Positions 1 to 9,157 of a stretch of DNA of 64,000 nt are shown here, one piece after another. Position numbers and translations under genes: made by a program. The notes beneath the pieces were generated by a model. That model had not been told where the DNA came from. It did not search any database and saw only the letters and a list, made by a program, of their open reading frames with translations. The DNA is from JACMLD01 sp044227095 (GTDB taxonomy: Bacteria > Bacteroidota > Bacteroidia > Chitinophagales > Chitinophagaceae). Positions within the stretch are counted from its first letter, which is position 1. Each line of letters opens with the position of its first letter. The stretch covers positions 682,001 to 746,000 of the forward strand of contig JBGAFV010000001.1 in assembly GCA_044227095.1 (NCBI GenBank), given 5' to 3'.

Positions 1-19
1 AAGGAGGCAAATATAGTTG

Positions 20-98
20 ATAGTCGTCAGTCGGTAGTCGGTGGTCAATACATTTTACAAAGATTTCCTGACTAACGACTCTTGACTCCCGACTACTC
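20..98. repeat. Degenerate GTCGGTA-type short repeat with inverted copy
   Basis: Bases 20-46 carry tandem AGTCGGT-like units, and bases 70-98 carry the opposite-strand version (GACTAACGACTC, GACTCCCGACTA). Together they form an imperfect inverted repeat just past the end of the VOC gene. It could act as a terminator-like hairpin or be a copy of a dispersed intergenic repeat. No second copy was noticed in this window. Confidence 0.45.
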
Positions 99-557
99 CC
101 TCGCATCGTTCACTTCAATCCAATAGCCATCAGGGTCCTGAAAATAAATTTGTTTTACGCCGTCTACCCTTTTGGTGAAGGTTTGTTTTTCACCCGTCCA
201 ACTTTCAAAAGGCACATTGTTTTTGGTAAGCCTGGGTATAAAATCTTCAACAGAAGCCACGGTAAAACAGAGATGGGTGTTTTTTTCTTTCGGCAACGGT
301 GTTTTTACGCCGGAGATAATGTGCAAGTGACTTTTAGGGCCAATAGAAAACCATGTATGCCGGCCATCATGAAAAGGTTCGGGAATGGTATCTAGCCCTA
401 CTACTTTTATATAGAAATCGGTGCTTGTTTTTAAATCGAGCACATAAAGTGCAATATGGTTAAGGCGTGCGCCGGAAGATTGAGCATTAACAGCAACTGT
501 TGCAAAACAACCCATTAGCAGCATAAAAGCAAATAAAAATGGCAAGCCTTTTTTCAT
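93..557 (-). CDS. Exported VOC-family (glyoxalase/bleomycin-resistance fold) protein
   Basis: A 154-residue protein. Residues 1-25 form a signal peptide ending near VNAQ. The rest is one vicinal-oxygen-chelate domain with the usual landmarks: the opening strand LNHIALYVLD, a second half beginning THLCFTV, and the closing FQDPDGYWIEVND, whose Glu is the typical metal ligand. Family members are metal-dependent lyases, isomerases, dioxygenases or binding proteins, so the substrate cannot be named. The signal peptide is notable because most VOC proteins are cytoplasmic. It reads away from the tRNA gene and has no obvious operon partner. The fold is secure; the function is open. Confidence 0.85.
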   Translation of the reverse strand: MKKGLPFLFAFMLLMGCFATVAVNAQSSGARLNHIALYVLDLKTSTDFYIKVVGLDTIPEPFHDGRHTWFSIGPKSHLHIISGVKTPLPKEKNTHLCFTVASVEDFIPRLTKNNVPFESWTGEKQTFTKRVDGVKQIYFQDPDGYWIEVNDARE

Positions 558-759
558 GATACATATTTATTTTAGAAGATGGAAGATAGCTATTAAACAA
601 CTGCAATTTACAGTATGGTATTTAGAAGGAATGGCTTATTTTTGCCGCCCGGAAAAGAATATGGGGATGTGAAAATGTGATGAATATGAAAATACCTGAA
701 CCGGGTTAGTTCTTTAAAAACATGATTAATGTGGAGGATTCATATTTCCACATTTCGCT

Positions 760-834
760 GGCTCCGTAGTTCAATGGATAGAATAGAAGTTTCCTAAACT
801 TTAGATACAGGTTCGATTCCTGTCGGAGCTACCA
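760..834 (+). tRNA. tRNA-Arg, anticodon CCT
   Basis: The cloverleaf can be drawn by hand. The acceptor arm pairs GGCTCCG with CGGAGCT (first pair G-U). The D-arm is followed by anticodon stem GAAGT/ACTTT around loop TTCCTAA (anticodon CCT at 793-795). The T-arm is ACAGG-TTCGATT-CCTGT, and the CCA end is encoded at 832-834. The 3' half is read on the other strand as the C-terminus of the serine recombinase, which marks this tRNA as the likely target of an integrated element. Confidence 0.95.
794..834. other. Putative attachment-site core in the tRNA-Arg 3' half
   Basis: The overlap between the recombinase C-terminus and the tRNA 3' half (anticodon loop through CCA) is the expected place for an att junction. 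The match in another copy at the far end of the element would define attR. I looked for the 3' tRNA sequence on both strands elsewhere in the window and found none. The far end is therefore outside the window or has been lost. Confidence 0.4.
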
Positions 835-2392
835 AACCGGAATTTTTGAAAATAACTTCAGGAGTTCCGGTTTCTTTTTGTTCAATATTGCCTCGCAGTG
901 AAGCAATTGTGGCAAATACGCTATTCATTTTTTCGGTTCGAGTTTGGTCATTTTTCTTATCATAAAAAAAACCATCTGGGAAAATAAGTTTTTGCAATTT
1001 CCTTTTTCCTTCAAAATCGCTGGAAGCCCATACTGACGGGAGTTCCAGGACATATTCCAATGATCTTTCAATGTATTTTTCAAGGTTCGAGGTGCTAAAT
1101 ACAGTTTTTTCAAGATAGTGCTGGTATTCCTCTCTTTCTGCCTTCATCTTGTCTGAATGTTTATAATACATATCGGGCTTTATCTCTTCATTAATAAATC
1201 TTTCTTCAAGCCTTTCTAGTTTATTATCCAATTCTGTTATCTTGGATTTATACTGCTCAACATTCACTGCTCTTTCATCATTAAGAGTACTATAAATTTG
1301 GCGAAGCTGAATTTTATAAAGTTCTATATATTCATCTTTCAAGGTAATATCTTCAAGAAGTTTTTCATATTTTTTGTGCATCTTACTTGCACTGACATTG
1401 CAGGCGCATTTCCCTTTGCCATCACATTTATAATAGTAAAGTCCTTTCTTTTTAACTATGTAGCCTCTTAAATTTTCGCCGCAACCTTCGCACTTAGCAT
1501 ACATTTTTAATGGAACGTTTTCGTTGAAAATATTGGATTTATAACCACTAGGGATTTTGCTCTTTTCATTATTAACTTTTAGAAAAATCTCTTTTGATAT
1601 AAGTTTTTCATGCCGCCCTTCTATTATTCTACCCTCAAGAAGTTTGTGACTTATCATACCACAATAAAACGGGTTGGATAGTAATGCGCTTAAGTGATTG
1701 TGCTTAATTTTAAGTCCAAGAGCTGACAACCGTTTTACAATCTCAACCATTGTAATGCCTTCATTTGCTTTCCACAAAAAGGCTTTGCGTAACAACTTTC
1801 CTTCTTCATTTATGATTACAGATTTCTCACCATTAATAGTGACATTGTCATAGCCTTTCGGTGCCTGGCAACACCATATACCTGCTTCCAAATGTTCCCT
1901 CATACCGGTAATGGTTTTTTGTCTTCTTAGATCATTATCGTATTGGCTAAAAAGGAAGAGAATATTTTGTTGTAATACACCTGCAGGATTATTAGTATCG
2001 ATAGGTTGGGTAACAGAAACTATCTGGATACCTAATTCCCGTAATTGCCGTGATAGCCATATAGCATTATCCCCAGTCCGGCTAAATCTTTCAAGGCTGT
2101 AAACGATTATTTTTAGCGATGCACTCTTTTTCTTTTTACAGAACTCTATCATTTTTTTAAACTCCTTACGTTCATCACTATCCGCAGACTCATATGTACC
2201 ACCGAAATATCCCAGCACATTATATCTGTTTTTATTTGCGTATTGGTTACATGCCTTCATCTGCGATTCAAGGCTCATGTTTTCCATCTGTTCTTTACTT
2301 GAGACCCTGGTGTAAATAACACAATCAAAAGCTTCAGAAAAAACAGCAACGCTGCCCTTAGCATATTTGGAGAATACTTCTTTTGTTTCCAT
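794..2392 (-). CDS. Large serine recombinase (site-specific integrase)
   Basis: A 532-residue site-specific DNA recombinase. Residues about 24-170 are the resolvase-type catalytic domain; the nucleophile serine is in YTRVSSKEQ and the conserved arginine patch is SLERFSRTG. Residues about 190-290 match the recombinase DNA-binding domain. A zinc ribbon follows, with Cys pairs in CEGCG (about 300) and CDGKGKCAC (about 330), then a long coiled coil. Large serine recombinases catalyse one-way integration between short attP and attB sites. The last 12 codons (from VAPTGIEP to the stop) lie inside tRNA-Arg, and the stop codon overlaps the anticodon. This implies that integration rebuilt the tRNA 3' end and extended the recombinase frame. 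The protein looks intact. Which DNA it mobilised is not settled, because no second tRNA fragment was found in the window. Confidence 0.95.
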   Translation of the reverse strand: METKEVFSKYAKGSVAVFSEAFDCVIYTRVSSKEQMENMSLESQMKACNQYANKNRYNVLGYFGGTYESADSDERKEFKKMIEFCKKKKSASLKIIVYSLERFSRTGDNAIWLSRQLRELGIQIVSVTQPIDTNNPAGVLQQNILFLFSQYDNDLRRQKTITGMREHLEAGIWCCQAPKGYDNVTINGEKSVIINEEGKLLRKAFLWKANEGITMVEIVKRLSALGLKIKHNHLSALLSNPFYCGMISHKLLEGRIIEGRHEKLISKEIFLKVNNEKSKIPSGYKSNIFNENVPLKMYAKCEGCGENLRGYIVKKKGLYYYKCDGKGKCACNVSASKMHKKYEKLLEDITLKDEYIELYKIQLRQIYSTLNDERAVNVEQYKSKITELDNKLERLEERFINEEIKPDMYYKHSDKMKAEREEYQHYLEKTVFSTSNLEKYIERSLEYVLELPSVWASSDFEGKRKLQKLIFPDGFFYDKKNDQTRTEKMNSVFATIASLRGNIEQKETGTPEVIFKNSGLVAPTGIEPVSKV

Positions 2393-2463
2393 AGCGGGTA
2401 TTTTTAATAATCAGTAGTCAATATTATTGATAATCAACAATTTACGCAAATATTTATTGAAAA

Positions 2464-2697
2464 TTATGCAGCTTTTCTAACGTTATCTTCTTGTGGGGCT
2501 TCCCGGCAAAACATTTCATAGGAGACAAGTGCTAAATCATGTAGGGTAACGATAATATTTTCAACCTCTTGCGGAGTTACATCTTTGAACTGTGGAAATG
2601 ACCTGACTTGCTCTTCAGAAAGAAACAGTTCTTTACTCTCCAGGGAATTTTGTGGGTTTTGATCAAGCCAGTCCTGAAAGTGAATAACTTTTGACAT
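2464..2697 (-). CDS. Small protein of unknown function next to the recombinase
   Basis: A 77-residue acidic, helical protein with no signal peptide or membrane segment; no family is recognised. It lies 71 bp upstream of the serine recombinase on the same strand, so it is probably co-transcribed or an accessory gene of the same element. The composition (amphipathic helices, central VTPQEVENIIVTLHDLA) is protein-like. A directionality or regulatory role would be a guess. Confidence 0.55.
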   Translation of the reverse strand: MSKVIHFQDWLDQNPQNSLESKELFLSEEQVRSFPQFKDVTPQEVENIIVTLHDLALVSYEMFCREAPQEDNVRKAA

Positions 2698-2951
2698 AGG
2701 ATTTTTAAAGCAAATTTATCCCCGCCGGTTTACTAACTGTCCCGGTTTGGTGCGAAAAGGCACGGCAATGCAGTAAATTGATGCACTAATTGATGTATTC
2801 GTCCCTTCATTGTTTTCTATAAAAATGTTCTCGCCTTAAATAGCTATTGACTTTAAACTTGCAGCAATATATTTTGTCTTGCGTAGTTCACCATTTGTCA
2901 ATGGTGTTTGTACGTTTTATAATGCATTGAGATTTTACATACACTGGTTTA

Positions 2952-3329
2952 TTAATCTTCAATGGGTGGTTGACTCGACCTCTTACTAATAAGTTGCAGA
3001 ATTGCTTTTTCAAATTCTCTGAAAACTATTGGCTTCTGTAAGTAGCCAACGACATTTTCTCCCAAATTCTCTTTGACAATTTTAGGATCTCCTGTGCAGA
3101 TAATGACAGCAATGGATTTGTCTATTTGCTTTGCCAAGTCCAATCCGTTTACATCATTCATATCAAAATCAGATAATACTAAATCTGGTGCCTTCTCTTT
3201 TATCAACTCAATACCCCGAATTGGATCGGTGTCTGTTCCCACCAGTTCAATATTTGAGAGCCTGCTAGTATGAATTGAGAGCACTTCTATTCCAGCAATC
3301 TCGTCGTCGATTATAATACATCTTATCAT
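2952..3329 (-). CDS. Stand-alone response-regulator receiver domain
   Basis: A 125-residue protein that is only a CheY-like receiver. The acidic pair is in CIIIDDE near the N-terminus, the phospho-acceptor aspartate is in LVLSDFDMND (about residue 55), and the conserved lysine is in YLQKP. There is no output domain. N-terminal resemblance to LytTR-type regulators suggests either a phosphorelay shuttle or a remnant of a longer regulator. No kinase is adjacent. It sits between the recombinase region and a 1-kb gene-poor stretch, so it may be element cargo. Confidence 0.85.
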   Translation of the reverse strand: MIRCIIIDDEIAGIEVLSIHTSRLSNIELVGTDTDPIRGIELIKEKAPDLVLSDFDMNDVNGLDLAKQIDKSIAVIICTGDPKIVKENLGENVVGYLQKPIVFREFEKAILQLISKRSSQPPIED

Positions 3330-4287
3330 ATTAGTCTTATATTTAAATCTTAGAAAATATTTCCTACAGTAATTCTTGTTATTATCAATTAAAAAAAATA
3401 GAAATCATAAGCACCAGCGGTGCATCTTCAAATCTGAGATGTCAGTTACATCATCTTATATGTACACCACAGCTTTTGAACATAGGGCATTCACGAATGT
3501 CCGACATCGCCATGATATAATTTTGAACTTTATGTAAACCTGCCTTTTCGCTTGGCGAACGCCTGTTTGGGAATGATGAACACGTTTTCTGAATGGATAA
3601 CAAAAGGCGTAATGTTTCTCTTGAGACTAAAGATTGCAGAAGTGACTTAAAAGGTGAGGGGGGAGGCATTAGACTAACTTACTCTTCGATAATTACCATA
3701 CTATATTTACTCGGCTGCTATTTTCAATCTCAATCTTCTTTCTAAATAATCAGACTGTTTCTCACATAGAATATTTGGCCATATCGCAATACACTAATAT
3801 CATTTCTGAATCATTTCATCAAGAATTATTGGACATTTTCTTTAATTTTCCATTTACTAACTTCATTATAAAACTTGTACTCTTCTAGCAAAGGATGTTT
3901 TTGCTTTTTTCCAAATATTTTCAGTCTCTGGAAAGTTTATTTGTTCAACAGGCCGTAACGCCACCATGCTAACTGCTAAACATCTTAAACGATTTTAATT
4001 AATATCAAATAAAAATTAATTAATCAGCATTAGGAGCACCAGGGGAAAAAGTATTGTATCTGGAGAAAACTATTATAGTATGACTTAAGTACCGATTATG
4101 CGAATCGCGTTTATAGTTGGCATTAATGACAGCCTACTCTGCAAGTTTTACAAAGGTTTTTGGCTAATACTTTGACTATTTCCTTGCCTTGTAGACAAAG
4201 TTCTAACCCGATCCTGAAAGCCTTGTATAAAATTACAAAACATTTGCTCCCGATTGGGAAAAGATTAGTACTCTCTTCTCCTTTGGG
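3330..4287. other. Gene-poor, AT-rich stretch of about 1 kb
   Basis: No convincing gene. A minus-strand 72-codon frame exists at 3451-3669, but it starts in low-complexity sequence and has no recognisable domain. The stretch may be degenerate DNA left by the tRNA-targeted element, since it lies between the recombinase block and ordinary secreted-protein genes. No clear direct repeat or terminator was seen. Confidence 0.4.
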
Positions 4288-5655
4288 TCAATTCTTAATT
4301 AACAACCTGCTCATACTCTCTGCTCTATTGCTAAAGTAAATTTTAATAGTATATACCCCCGCAGGCAATTTTTCCAGATTCATTTGCAGCATATTATTTC
4401 CTTTTTGTAATTCGGCACTTTTGACATGAACATTTGCTCCTTTCGAATCAAACAGTTTTATAGAAGCTTTATTTTTTTCATTTGAAATGATGCTAATGTT
4501 CAAAGTTTGTTGGACAGGATTTGGCCATAGCGTTATCTCCTTGCTACTGTTTCCGCAGTCCAACTGTTTAATTGCTGTATACATATACTTCCCGTCAAAA
4601 TCAACTTCTTTAATCCTATAAAATATTTTTCCTGAAGTAAGGGAATCGTCAGTGTATGTATAAGACCTTTCAATGCTGCTGTTGCCAGCGGCAGGTAAAA
4701 CAGCAGCCGTTTGCCATTGAATGCCATCTATGCTTTTCTGCACTTCAAATCGGTTGCTGTTTTGCTCCTGCTCGGTTTTCCAAAATAGGATTGCATTACC
4801 ATTATCGCATTGCACGTTGAACGAAATAAAAGTTATAGGAAGTGCATTATTTGTCGTAGATAATGTCCACCATGAGAAATCAGCAACTCCCGTTTTTTCT
4901 ACAAAATTGCCGGCTGTATTTCTTGTTGAAAAACCCTGTGCTATCCAGTTAAGGTTATCCGGACTTTTCCATAAAATCAATAAGTTTTCATCTAAGCCAT
5001 TTAACTCAGCATCAAAATAATTAGTACGGAGAGTGGCATTTAGTCCGTTATTGTTAGTGGGCATTATATCGTAGTACCGGAGTATAGAACTTCCTGCCCC
5101 ATTACTATTTTTTTGAGACACATGTCCTCTTCGTATGACAGTGGCGCCTAAATTTTGAGAAGATGTAATTACCGCTCCCATATTGCCTGCATTAAATGCA
5201 ATTGGCGCTGTTAGAGTATTGGTAATTTCTATATAGCCGCCCGCTGCTCCTATAATCCGGCTGTTCTCATTTTCGCCATTTAACAAAGCTGATGGTTGCA
5301 ATAAAATATTATTACTGTTTAAATCAATAAAGCCCGATGTAAAATTTATATTGCTTATGATGTGAATGTTTTGTAATAAAGATACTTTGGCAGCAGTAAG
5401 TTTAGCAATTTCTAACTTATTAAAAAAGGTATTACCACTGCCTGAAATTAACGTATTGCTGCTGCCGTTAAAAACAAATAATCCATCACCTACGGCTTGA
5501 TTAATGTTACCGTTATTCAACAAATCAATATCCTGCAAAACTATTACAGCATTGTTGGTTGTTCTAATTTCAGCACCTGCCTGTACTGCCACCTGTGCCT
5601 GTAATAGGGAGAAAGCAGACAGTAAGAATACAAACATTGTAAAAAACCTTTTCAT
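4288..5655 (-). CDS. Secreted protein with C-terminal T9SS type A sorting domain
   Basis: A 455-residue exported protein. Residues 1-20 are a signal peptide. The middle is Asn/Ser-rich and beta-strand rich (many NNN and SGS motifs), typical of large secreted repeat proteins. A fibronectin-like segment precedes the last 75 residues, which match the type IX secretion sorting signal: the opening LWPNPVQQTLNI, then IKLFDSKG, and the closing LPAGVYTIKI. Such a tail sends the protein through the Por secretion system to the surface or medium, where it is cleaved. Its specific role is unknown. It lies 19 bp downstream of the next gene on the same strand, so the two are likely co-transcribed. Confidence 0.85.
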   Translation of the reverse strand: MKRFFTMFVFLLSAFSLLQAQVAVQAGAEIRTTNNAVIVLQDIDLLNNGNINQAVGDGLFVFNGSSNTLISGSGNTFFNKLEIAKLTAAKVSLLQNIHIISNINFTSGFIDLNSNNILLQPSALLNGENENSRIIGAAGGYIEITNTLTAPIAFNAGNMGAVITSSQNLGATVIRRGHVSQKNSNGAGSSILRYYDIMPTNNNGLNATLRTNYFDAELNGLDENLLILWKSPDNLNWIAQGFSTRNTAGNFVEKTGVADFSWWTLSTTNNALPITFISFNVQCDNGNAILFWKTEQEQNSNRFEVQKSIDGIQWQTAAVLPAAGNSSIERSYTYTDDSLTSGKIFYRIKEVDFDGKYMYTAIKQLDCGNSSKEITLWPNPVQQTLNISIISNEKNKASIKLFDSKGANVHVKSAELQKGNNMLQMNLEKLPAGVYTIKIYFSNRAESMSRLLIKN

Positions 5656-5674
5656 ACACGGCTATTTATAAAGT

Positions 5675-7093
5675 TTAATACCGAACATCACCAATGATAT
5701 TCTTTCCGTTGATCATTGCACCAGGATCGCCAATGGCATAATTTAAACCTTGTAATGATACGGAGTAGCCGTTAAAAAAATCTGTAGCTGCGTTTCCCCT
5801 GCTTAATACCCTGGTAAACTGCCATACAGAAGCAGGTTTGGCATATAAATGAACAGCTCCAAAATAATTATTCATAGTGTTATTTGTACCACCAGGCGCT
5901 CCTACCACCAGTTTGTTTTGACAAACAGATACACTAAATCCAAACTGTTTTTCGCTGGCTTCTTCACTATTGGTAATAATGGATAAACTGCTGCCTGGAA
6001 AATTACCGTTAATATCTTTTGTAACGGTAAAAACGGCACCACAGTTTATAAGCACTCCGCCTACATCGTAATTGGGACACCCAATTGCTAAGTCATTACC
6101 ATTTAGAGAAACCGACCATCCAAAATTGTCGTTCGCGTTTGCAACACCATGTACTATTTCATTGGCAAAATTATAAGTGGCACCTGCAATTTTGTACATA
6201 TACACTTTGCCTTGATTGGCATTGGCGCCTACTGTGCAATAGGCACTGCCAATGGCAAGCGTTGTACTATCTATACCAACCGAAACACCAAATTGGTCAT
6301 TATAATTACTGGTTGGGTTGTTAACTATCTGCTGCTCCGTAAATGTGTTTGTGCTTTTGCTAAAAATGTATGCCCTGCCAATAGCAGAGGGATATGCAAC
6401 ATATTGCGAACCACTTGCACCAATGGCAAGATAGTTGCCATAAATACTTAAGGAGCTTCCAAAATGTTCTGATGTGGCAGCATTGCTTGCCGTAACTTTT
6501 TGCAAATAGCTAAAGCTGTTTCCAGCAAGCTTGTAAATAAACACCGCCCCTGCTTCGCTAAAACCGTTTACTTCCGCATTAGGAGCCGATACCGCAATAT
6601 AATTATCATAAATGGCTACTGCTTTACCATATTGCTGGTTACAGCCTACACCTAAAGCAGCGGCTGTTGGTGTAATATCTTGTACATAAGCCCATGAGTT
6701 GCCTGTTTTCTTAAAAATATAAGCTTTCCCATTTTTTGCACCACCCCCACAAACCCAGTTATTTACCGGAGCACCAACTACTACATAGTTGCCATGTATG
6801 GCAACGGCATAGCCTAGATTTTCTGCTGCACCAGCATTGTTCACCAGTGGTGCATTATTATAAGATCCAGTCAGTGATTTCCACTCCAGACCATTAAAGC
6901 CTTCAAAATCCTGCATTACTTCATTGTAACGGATGGTACCCTCCGTAGCTGCAGCAGCATCGTTGCCAATTTTTATTTTTCCATTTACATCCAGTCTTTG
7001 CGAAGGTGTAGTTGTGCTTATACCTACGTTTTGCGCAATGGAATGCTTGCAAATGAATAGAAAGAAAAAGATTTTCAGTATTAAATTTTTCAT
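5675..7093 (-). CDS. Secreted FG-GAP-like beta-propeller repeat protein
   Basis: A 472-residue protein. Residues 1-20 form a signal peptide (ending IAQN), followed by a short head with VGISTTTPSQRLDVNGKIKIG, a stretch common at the start of Bacteroidota surface proteins. From about residue 85 it has repeated units of roughly 50-60 residues built on the pattern GYAVAIHGNYVVVGAP, then KAYIFKK, as in FG-GAP/integrin-alpha-like propellers. No sorting domain is seen at its C-terminus. It probably serves in binding or surface structure. It shares an operon with the T9SS cargo gene (19-bp gap). Confidence 0.8.
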   Translation of the reverse strand: MKNLILKIFFFLFICKHSIAQNVGISTTTPSQRLDVNGKIKIGNDAAAATEGTIRYNEVMQDFEGFNGLEWKSLTGSYNNAPLVNNAGAAENLGYAVAIHGNYVVVGAPVNNWVCGGGAKNGKAYIFKKTGNSWAYVQDITPTAAALGVGCNQQYGKAVAIYDNYIAVSAPNAEVNGFSEAGAVFIYKLAGNSFSYLQKVTASNAATSEHFGSSLSIYGNYLAIGASGSQYVAYPSAIGRAYIFSKSTNTFTEQQIVNNPTSNYNDQFGVSVGIDSTTLAIGSAYCTVGANANQGKVYMYKIAGATYNFANEIVHGVANANDNFGWSVSLNGNDLAIGCPNYDVGGVLINCGAVFTVTKDINGNFPGSSLSIITNSEEASEKQFGFSVSVCQNKLVVGAPGGTNNTMNNYFGAVHLYAKPASVWQFTRVLSRGNAATDFFNGYSVSLQGLNYAIGDPGAMINGKNIIGDVRY

Positions 7094-7140
7094 TTTTTAT
7101 GGTATGCTTTTTAAAGTTAGGGTTGGTTTCAAATTGATTC

Positions 7141-7800
7141 TTATGCCAGCAAACCGTATTTGTCAATAATAGGCTGTCGTTTTTCAGGAAAACCCACCAT
7201 GCCGAATTTTTCATGCAGGGAATGCATGCGCTTTGCAATACTTGGATCTTCCGGCATCAGCTTTTTCTGTTGCATTTCCGGAATTATTTTATGAAACATC
7301 TCTTCCAGGTAATCTTCAAAATTCTGGTTAAAGTACATGTCGATTCCTCGAAAGAGTTTATCGGTATTATTGAAAAATGTATGCACTAAATTACGCGGAC
7401 GAAAATGCCAGCCACCTGCCGGGATTTCATATACCGTGTCTTCCACTATTACGGTAGCAGCACCTTCCAGCACATACATCAGTTCGTCCAGTTCTTTATG
7501 GTAATGCGGTGCAGGTCCCATTTTCTTTGCAGCTACAGCAAACTCCACGCAAGAAAATTGTTTATTGGTTTGCGAACTGTGTATAAGTGTGCGGATATCC
7601 AACCCGCCCGGGCCGGGCTGCAATGGTTCGGCTGGTGCTATGTAAAAAGGTTGCAGTTTCTCATTGGTTGTACTATTTGTTCTAACCTCAATTTCAGTAT
7701 TTGCTGTAGATACAAAAGGTAACAGGCTTACACCTGCCATTGCCAGCAGCATTTTTCCTATGGCATCCCTTCGGGTATTGCTGTTTATTGATTGATTCAT
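7141..7800 (-). CDS. Cupin-domain protein with twin-arginine-type leader
   Basis: A 219-residue protein. The N-terminus NTRRDAIGKMLLAMAG followed by a hydrophobic run resembles a Tat export signal. Residues about 70-140 form a small conserved beta-barrel of the cupin 2 type, with the metal-binding histidines in GPAPHYHKELDELMYVLEG and the second motif around PAGGWHFRPRNLVHTFFN. Cupins of this kind are often dioxygenases, isomerases or sensors; the substrate is not evident. It is 47 bp upstream of the beta-propeller gene on the same strand, so an operon is possible. Confidence 0.8.
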   Translation of the reverse strand: MNQSINSNTRRDAIGKMLLAMAGVSLLPFVSTANTEIEVRTNSTTNEKLQPFYIAPAEPLQPGPGGLDIRTLIHSSQTNKQFSCVEFAVAAKKMGPAPHYHKELDELMYVLEGAATVIVEDTVYEIPAGGWHFRPRNLVHTFFNNTDKLFRGIDMYFNQNFEDYLEEMFHKIIPEMQQKKLMPEDPSIAKRMHSLHEKFGMVGFPEKRQPIIDKYGLLA

Positions 7801-7891
7801 TGTTATGTATTTATTTTCTGAACAAGACCATTGTAGCTGACCAGGATTTCACCAACGCATTATCATCAGAGAACAGTTCCCGGTAGAAAAA

Positions 7892-8995
7892 CTATTTCTT
7901 TACTATATAAATGGCATTGGCATAACTGCTAGCGCCGCCCACAACAACAGGCGTTCCATTTTTCCAGTACTTGGCGAAGGTTTTACCGGTACCATCATAC
8001 TCATCGCCGCAAACGAATGTATTGCCATCTATTACCTGTACACCAGTTGCCCCGGATTGATATTGCCCGTTACCGAGATTGGTGGACTGAAGTGATCCTG
8101 TTTGATAATCACCACTCCAAAGTTTTGCAACATATTTTCCGTTTAGTAATTCGCTGCCCGCAACGTATACATTACTATAGCCTGTGACACACAATCCGTA
8201 TGCAAACCCAAGATTATTAGACATGGTAATGGAAGAACCACCTTCAAACCAGAGTATTGGCAAGCTAGCATACCTGCCTGCTGTATAAGTAAAACCATTA
8301 TCGTTTATAAAACTGGCATACCCATAACCGGCAGCCTGCGCGCCACTTAAAATATTAAGTGAAGGATTAGATAATTGGTTACCGAAAAAAAATGCCCGTT
8401 GTTGGTATGTTCCGTTATTATTTGTTTCTACATTTCCGCTTACGCTGGTACGGGTAAAATTGTTGATGGTTTTTATGTGTATACCCGTGGCTTCCGCGTT
8501 ATTGGTAGCTGGGTTTGATAATTGCTTGCTGCCGTTATCATCCCAGTAAACAGCTACAGATCGACCTGTACTTGCCGTTCGATAGTAGCCTGCAACGACA
8601 CCATTACAAATTCCATTAGCAGCAGATTCTACAAAGGGGTCGTTAATATCAGGAAAAAGTAAGGTGGTCTCCGTACCGTTCTTCCACAGCTTGGCTCTTC
8701 TTCTGCCACTTGTATTATCTGTAAAAGATACATACACATCCAACCCTTTTACATATACACCTGTCGCGACGGCATTTTTTGTACCATCTGACACGTTGTA
8801 TGCTGTGCCATTTTTCCAAATTTTGGCTACATATACTGTACCATTGAACTCAGCACCTGCCACATATACATCGGCACTTATAGCAAGTGGTGCAGGTATT
8901 GGGTTTTGTGTAATATCCTTATCCTTATTGCAACTGATTATACAAAATGTAAAAGCGAGCATAAGCAGCGATACGGAAACTTTACCTGTTTTCAT
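7892..8995 (-). CDS. Lipoprotein with repeated VYVAGxE...KxWKNG units
   Basis: A 367-residue lipoprotein. The signal peptide ends in a lipobox at IISC (Cys about residue 22), followed by NKDKD. The mature part repeats a roughly 45-residue unit with the consensus (V/T)YVAGxE...AKxWKNGT, at least six times, which suggests a beta-propeller. The lysine-rich residues after the Cys leave open whether it stays in the inner membrane or reaches the surface. It is divergent from the LytTR regulator gene at 9158, about 160 bp away. Confidence 0.8.
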   Translation of the reverse strand: MKTGKVSVSLLMLAFTFCIISCNKDKDITQNPIPAPLAISADVYVAGAEFNGTVYVAKIWKNGTAYNVSDGTKNAVATGVYVKGLDVYVSFTDNTSGRRRAKLWKNGTETTLLFPDINDPFVESAANGICNGVVAGYYRTASTGRSVAVYWDDNGSKQLSNPATNNAEATGIHIKTINNFTRTSVSGNVETNNNGTYQQRAFFFGNQLSNPSLNILSGAQAAGYGYASFINDNGFTYTAGRYASLPILWFEGGSSITMSNNLGFAYGLCVTGYSNVYVAGSELLNGKYVAKLWSGDYQTGSLQSTNLGNGQYQSGATGVQVIDGNTFVCGDEYDGTGKTFAKYWKNGTPVVVGGASSYANAIYIVKK

Positions 8996-9113
8996 ACATT
9001 AAGAGTGGGTTATTTATATGATAACAAACCTACCATAGATGCCCACTACAAAAAATGGGGATTATCTTAACGACCGGAATAATTGCCCAGCAGCCCATTT
9101 TGACCATATTGAG

Positions 9114-9121
9114 TATCTTTG
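9114..9121 (+). promoter_or_regulatory. Bacteroidota-type -7 promoter box (TATCTTTG)
   Basis: TATCTTTG fits the TAnnTTTG -7 consensus of the primary Bacteroidota sigma factor and lies 36 bp upstream of the response-regulator start. A TTTTG sits 11 bp upstream of the box rather than at the usual 19, so the -33 element is not convincing. Confidence 0.4.
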
Positions 9122-9157
9122 TAAGCGTATTATTATTCATTATAACCTGTTAAATAC

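Noticed and set aside
3451..3669. 72-codon minus-strand frame in the gene-poor stretch
   Set aside because: Low-complexity start, no recognisable domain, and surrounded by degenerate sequence.
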